DNA of 64,000 bases from Candidatus Bathyarchaeota archaeon (lineage in GTDB: Archaea; Thermoproteota; Bathyarchaeia; Bathyarchaeales; Bathycorpusculaceae), in contig JAOZHX010000034.1 in assembly GCA_026014665.1 (NCBI GenBank), forward strand, positions 186,001-250,000, in the 5' to 3' direction. Shown here piece by piece: positions 62,521 through 64,000 of this stretch. Positions within the stretch are counted from its first letter, which is position 1; every line of letters begins with the position of its first letter. The translations under genes and the position numbers were made by a program. The notes under the pieces were generated by a model. The model did not search any database, was not told where the DNA came from, and saw only the letters and a program-made list of their open reading frames with translations.

Positions 62521-63999
62521 TTATTTTAGTTGTCTCCTTAGGACTTTGCCTGCACCACTTACTGGCAACTCTTTTCGGAACTCAAGCATGCGTATTGCTT
62601 TGTAGGGGGCAACTTTATCGTTTACATAAGCCATGATTTCCGTCTCCGTGGCAAATGCGCCTTCCTTGAGAACTACGAAAGCCTTTGGTACTTCGCCGAC
62701 GGCTGGATCAGGCTTGCCCACCACTGCGCACAACTTTACGGCTGGGTGCTCGTAGAGGACGTCTTCGAGTTCTCTGGGGTACACGCTGTAGTCTTTGTAT
62801 TTTATGAGGTCTTTTTTGCGGTCAGTAATGTAGAAATAGCCATCGCTATCCATCCGGGCAATGTCACCTGTTAAAAGCCAGCCATCACAGAACACAAGGG
62901 CGGTTTCCTCTGGCTTTTGCCAGTACCCCCGCATCACCTGAGGTCCCTTCACGGCAAGTTCACCTGTCTCGCCGACTGATAGCGTTCTCATGCCCGTTTC
63001 TAAATCTACAATTTTTGCTTGTGTGTCAGGGATTGGCAGACCGATTGAGCCCACTTTCACAGTTGCCATAGTCTTGTCGACTGGGTTGCAGTGAGTAACT
63101 GGTGAGGCTTCAGTGAGTCCATAGCCTTCGGCGAGGAACCCGCCAGTGACTTCCATGAAGCGTTTCTGCACTTGTGGCGGCAACGGCGAGGCGCCCGAAA
63201 TACACACACGAATCGAGGTTAAATCGTACTTGGCAAGGTCCGGGTTAGCCAGAAGTACCGTATACATGGTTGGGGCGCCGCAGAAAACCGTGGCTTTTTG
63301 CTGTTGGATGGTTTGGAGGATCTTAGCCGATTCAAACTTTGGCGTCAAAACCATTTTCGCCCCCAAACTGATTGGCACCGTCATGCTGGTTGTCATACCG
63401 TAGATGTGGAATAGCGGAAGAGCGGTTAAGAAAACGTCGTTTGGGGTTCCGCGTATCCAAGCGGCGAAGGCAAGTGCGTTTGAGAGCAGATTTTTGTGGG
63501 TTAGCATTGCGCCTTTGGCTGTTCCCGTGGTGCCGCCAGTGTACTGGAGCGCCGCCAAATCCTCCGCAGGGTTTAAAGGCAGGTTAAGCTTGTTTTGCGG
63601 TGCTGAATCCACGAGACACTTTAGGGACAGCACATCGTGTGGTATTGGAGCTGGAGATTCGGAGGAGAACTCGTCTAAGCTTGTGGCTATGACGTTTTTG
63701 AGCTGTGTTTTCTGCCGTACCGCCTCCACGATTGGACAGAGCGAATCCAAGGCAACTATGGTTTTTGCGCCTGAATCGGCAAGTTGGTATTCGACCTCAC
63801 GTTCACGATGCAGAGGACTGATTGCTGTGACGGCGGCGCCGGCTTTGAGAGCGCCAAAAAAAGCGATGATAAATTGGGGCGTGTTAGGAAGGTAGACTGC
63901 TACGCGGTCACCCCTTTGAATGCCCATTTCGAAGAGAGCGTTGGCGAATTGGTTGCAGAACTGGTTAAGCTGGCGGTAAGTGATTTCCTTATCGAAGAA
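62521..63999 (-). CDS. AMP-forming acyl-CoA synthetase (5' end outside window)
   Basis: The frame stays open to the window edge (FFDKEITYRQLNQFCNQFANALFEMGIQRGDRV), so the ATG at 63927 is internal. About 493 residues of an ANL-superfamily ligase are visible: the P-loop LQYTGGTTGTAKGAML, the A5-type GYGLTEASPV, the hinge WLLTGDIARMDSDGYFYITDRKKDLIK and the catalytic Lys near the end in PVSGAGKVLRRQL. It activates a carboxylic acid to an acyl-adenylate and then acyl-CoA; a medium- or long-chain fatty acid is most likely but the substrate is not fixed by sequence. Confidence 0.88.
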   Translation of the reverse strand, partial: FFDKEITYRQLNQFCNQFANALFEMGIQRGDRVAVYLPNTPQFIIAFFGALKAGAAVTAISPLHREREVEYQLADSGAKTIVALDSLCPIVEAVRQKTQLKNVIATSLDEFSSESPAPIPHDVLSLKCLVDSAPQNKLNLPLNPAEDLAALQYTGGTTGTAKGAMLTHKNLLSNALAFAAWIRGTPNDVFLTALPLFHIYGMTTSMTVPISLGAKMVLTPKFESAKILQTIQQQKATVFCGAPTMYTVLLANPDLAKYDLTSIRVCISGASPLPPQVQKRFMEVTGGFLAEGYGLTEASPVTHCNPVDKTMATVKVGSIGLPIPDTQAKIVDLETGMRTLSVGETGELAVKGPQVMRGYWQKPEETALVFCDGWLLTGDIARMDSDGYFYITDRKKDLIKYKDYSVYPRELEDVLYEHPAVKLCAVVGKPDPAVGEVPKAFVVLKEGAFATETEIMAYVNDKVAPYKAIRMLEFRKELPVSGAGKVLRRQLK

Positions 64000-64000
64000 G

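Noticed and set aside
1-64000. CRISPR array, rRNA operon or origin of replication
   Set aside because: No regularly spaced repeats, no rRNA sequence and no Cdc6/ORB-like cluster were seen on either strand.

Overview
The window looks like a piece of an archaeal chromosome, most likely a Bathyarchaeia-type member of the TACK group. The domain call is firm: ribosomal proteins S8e and archaeal S2, SRP19, archaeal glutamyl-tRNA synthetase, Alba, MEMO, an archaeal isoprenoid gene set, TATA-type promoters and many GTG/TTG starts behind GGAGG sites. The lineage is an inference from the style of the large exported proteins.

Layout. 1-3.6 kb: end of a thymidylate synthase gene, then a sulfur/redox pair (MBL-rhodanese and DUF438-hemerythrin-PAS). 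3.7-6.5 kb: a rubredoxin-fused TPP enzyme divergent from a thioredoxin reductase. 6.7-10 kb: a large exported beta-propeller-like protein and a small zinc-ribbon membrane protein. 10.2-13.7 kb: a three-gene electron-transfer operon (duplicated ferredoxin-MvhD protein plus NfnA/NfnB-like subunits). 13.9-24.7 kb: branched-chain amino-acid genes (IlvD, LeuA/CimA, threonine deaminase) mixed with a broken type II restriction-modification locus, a cupin, Alba, an Mrp ATPase and regulators. 25.2-26 kb: tRNA-Ala(UGC) next to a decayed tyrosine integrase. 26-42 kb: an accessory region of surface proteins (signal peptide, ectodomain, one C-terminal membrane helix, basic tail), two of them frameshifted, with a radical SAM/SPASM enzyme before four tandem beta-helix proteins. 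42.2-56.2 kb: conserved core with S8e, SRP19, GluRS, the isoprenoid cluster, then enolase, S2 and MEMO. 56.2-64 kb: two orphan sensor kinases, a TIM-barrel protein, a MoaD/ThiS-like protein, small membrane proteins and the C-terminal part of an acyl-CoA synthetase.

The clearest system is the modified archaeal mevalonate pathway at 44.7-52.0 kb. Mevalonate kinase, a UbiD-family decarboxylase, both subunits of an AcnX-type phosphomevalonate dehydratase, isopentenyl phosphate kinase, type 2 IPP isomerase and a prenyl diphosphate synthase lie in two same-strand blocks and cover every step from mevalonate to a long prenyl diphosphate.

The least explained signal is a dispersed element of about 170 bp present three times (41.87, 47.83 and 52.23 kb). 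One copy carries an intact 49-codon Cys-rich ORF, the others are decayed, and one lies in the gap that splits the isoprenoid genes. Other oddities are a restriction-enzyme gene broken at a dinucleotide tract, a DCD-like domain on the partner methyltransferase, an ACG codon where NfnA should start, a duplicated ribosome-binding/start segment, and small ORFs in front of Alba and LeuA/CimA. Several of the frameshifts could be assembly errors, and I mark this where it matters.
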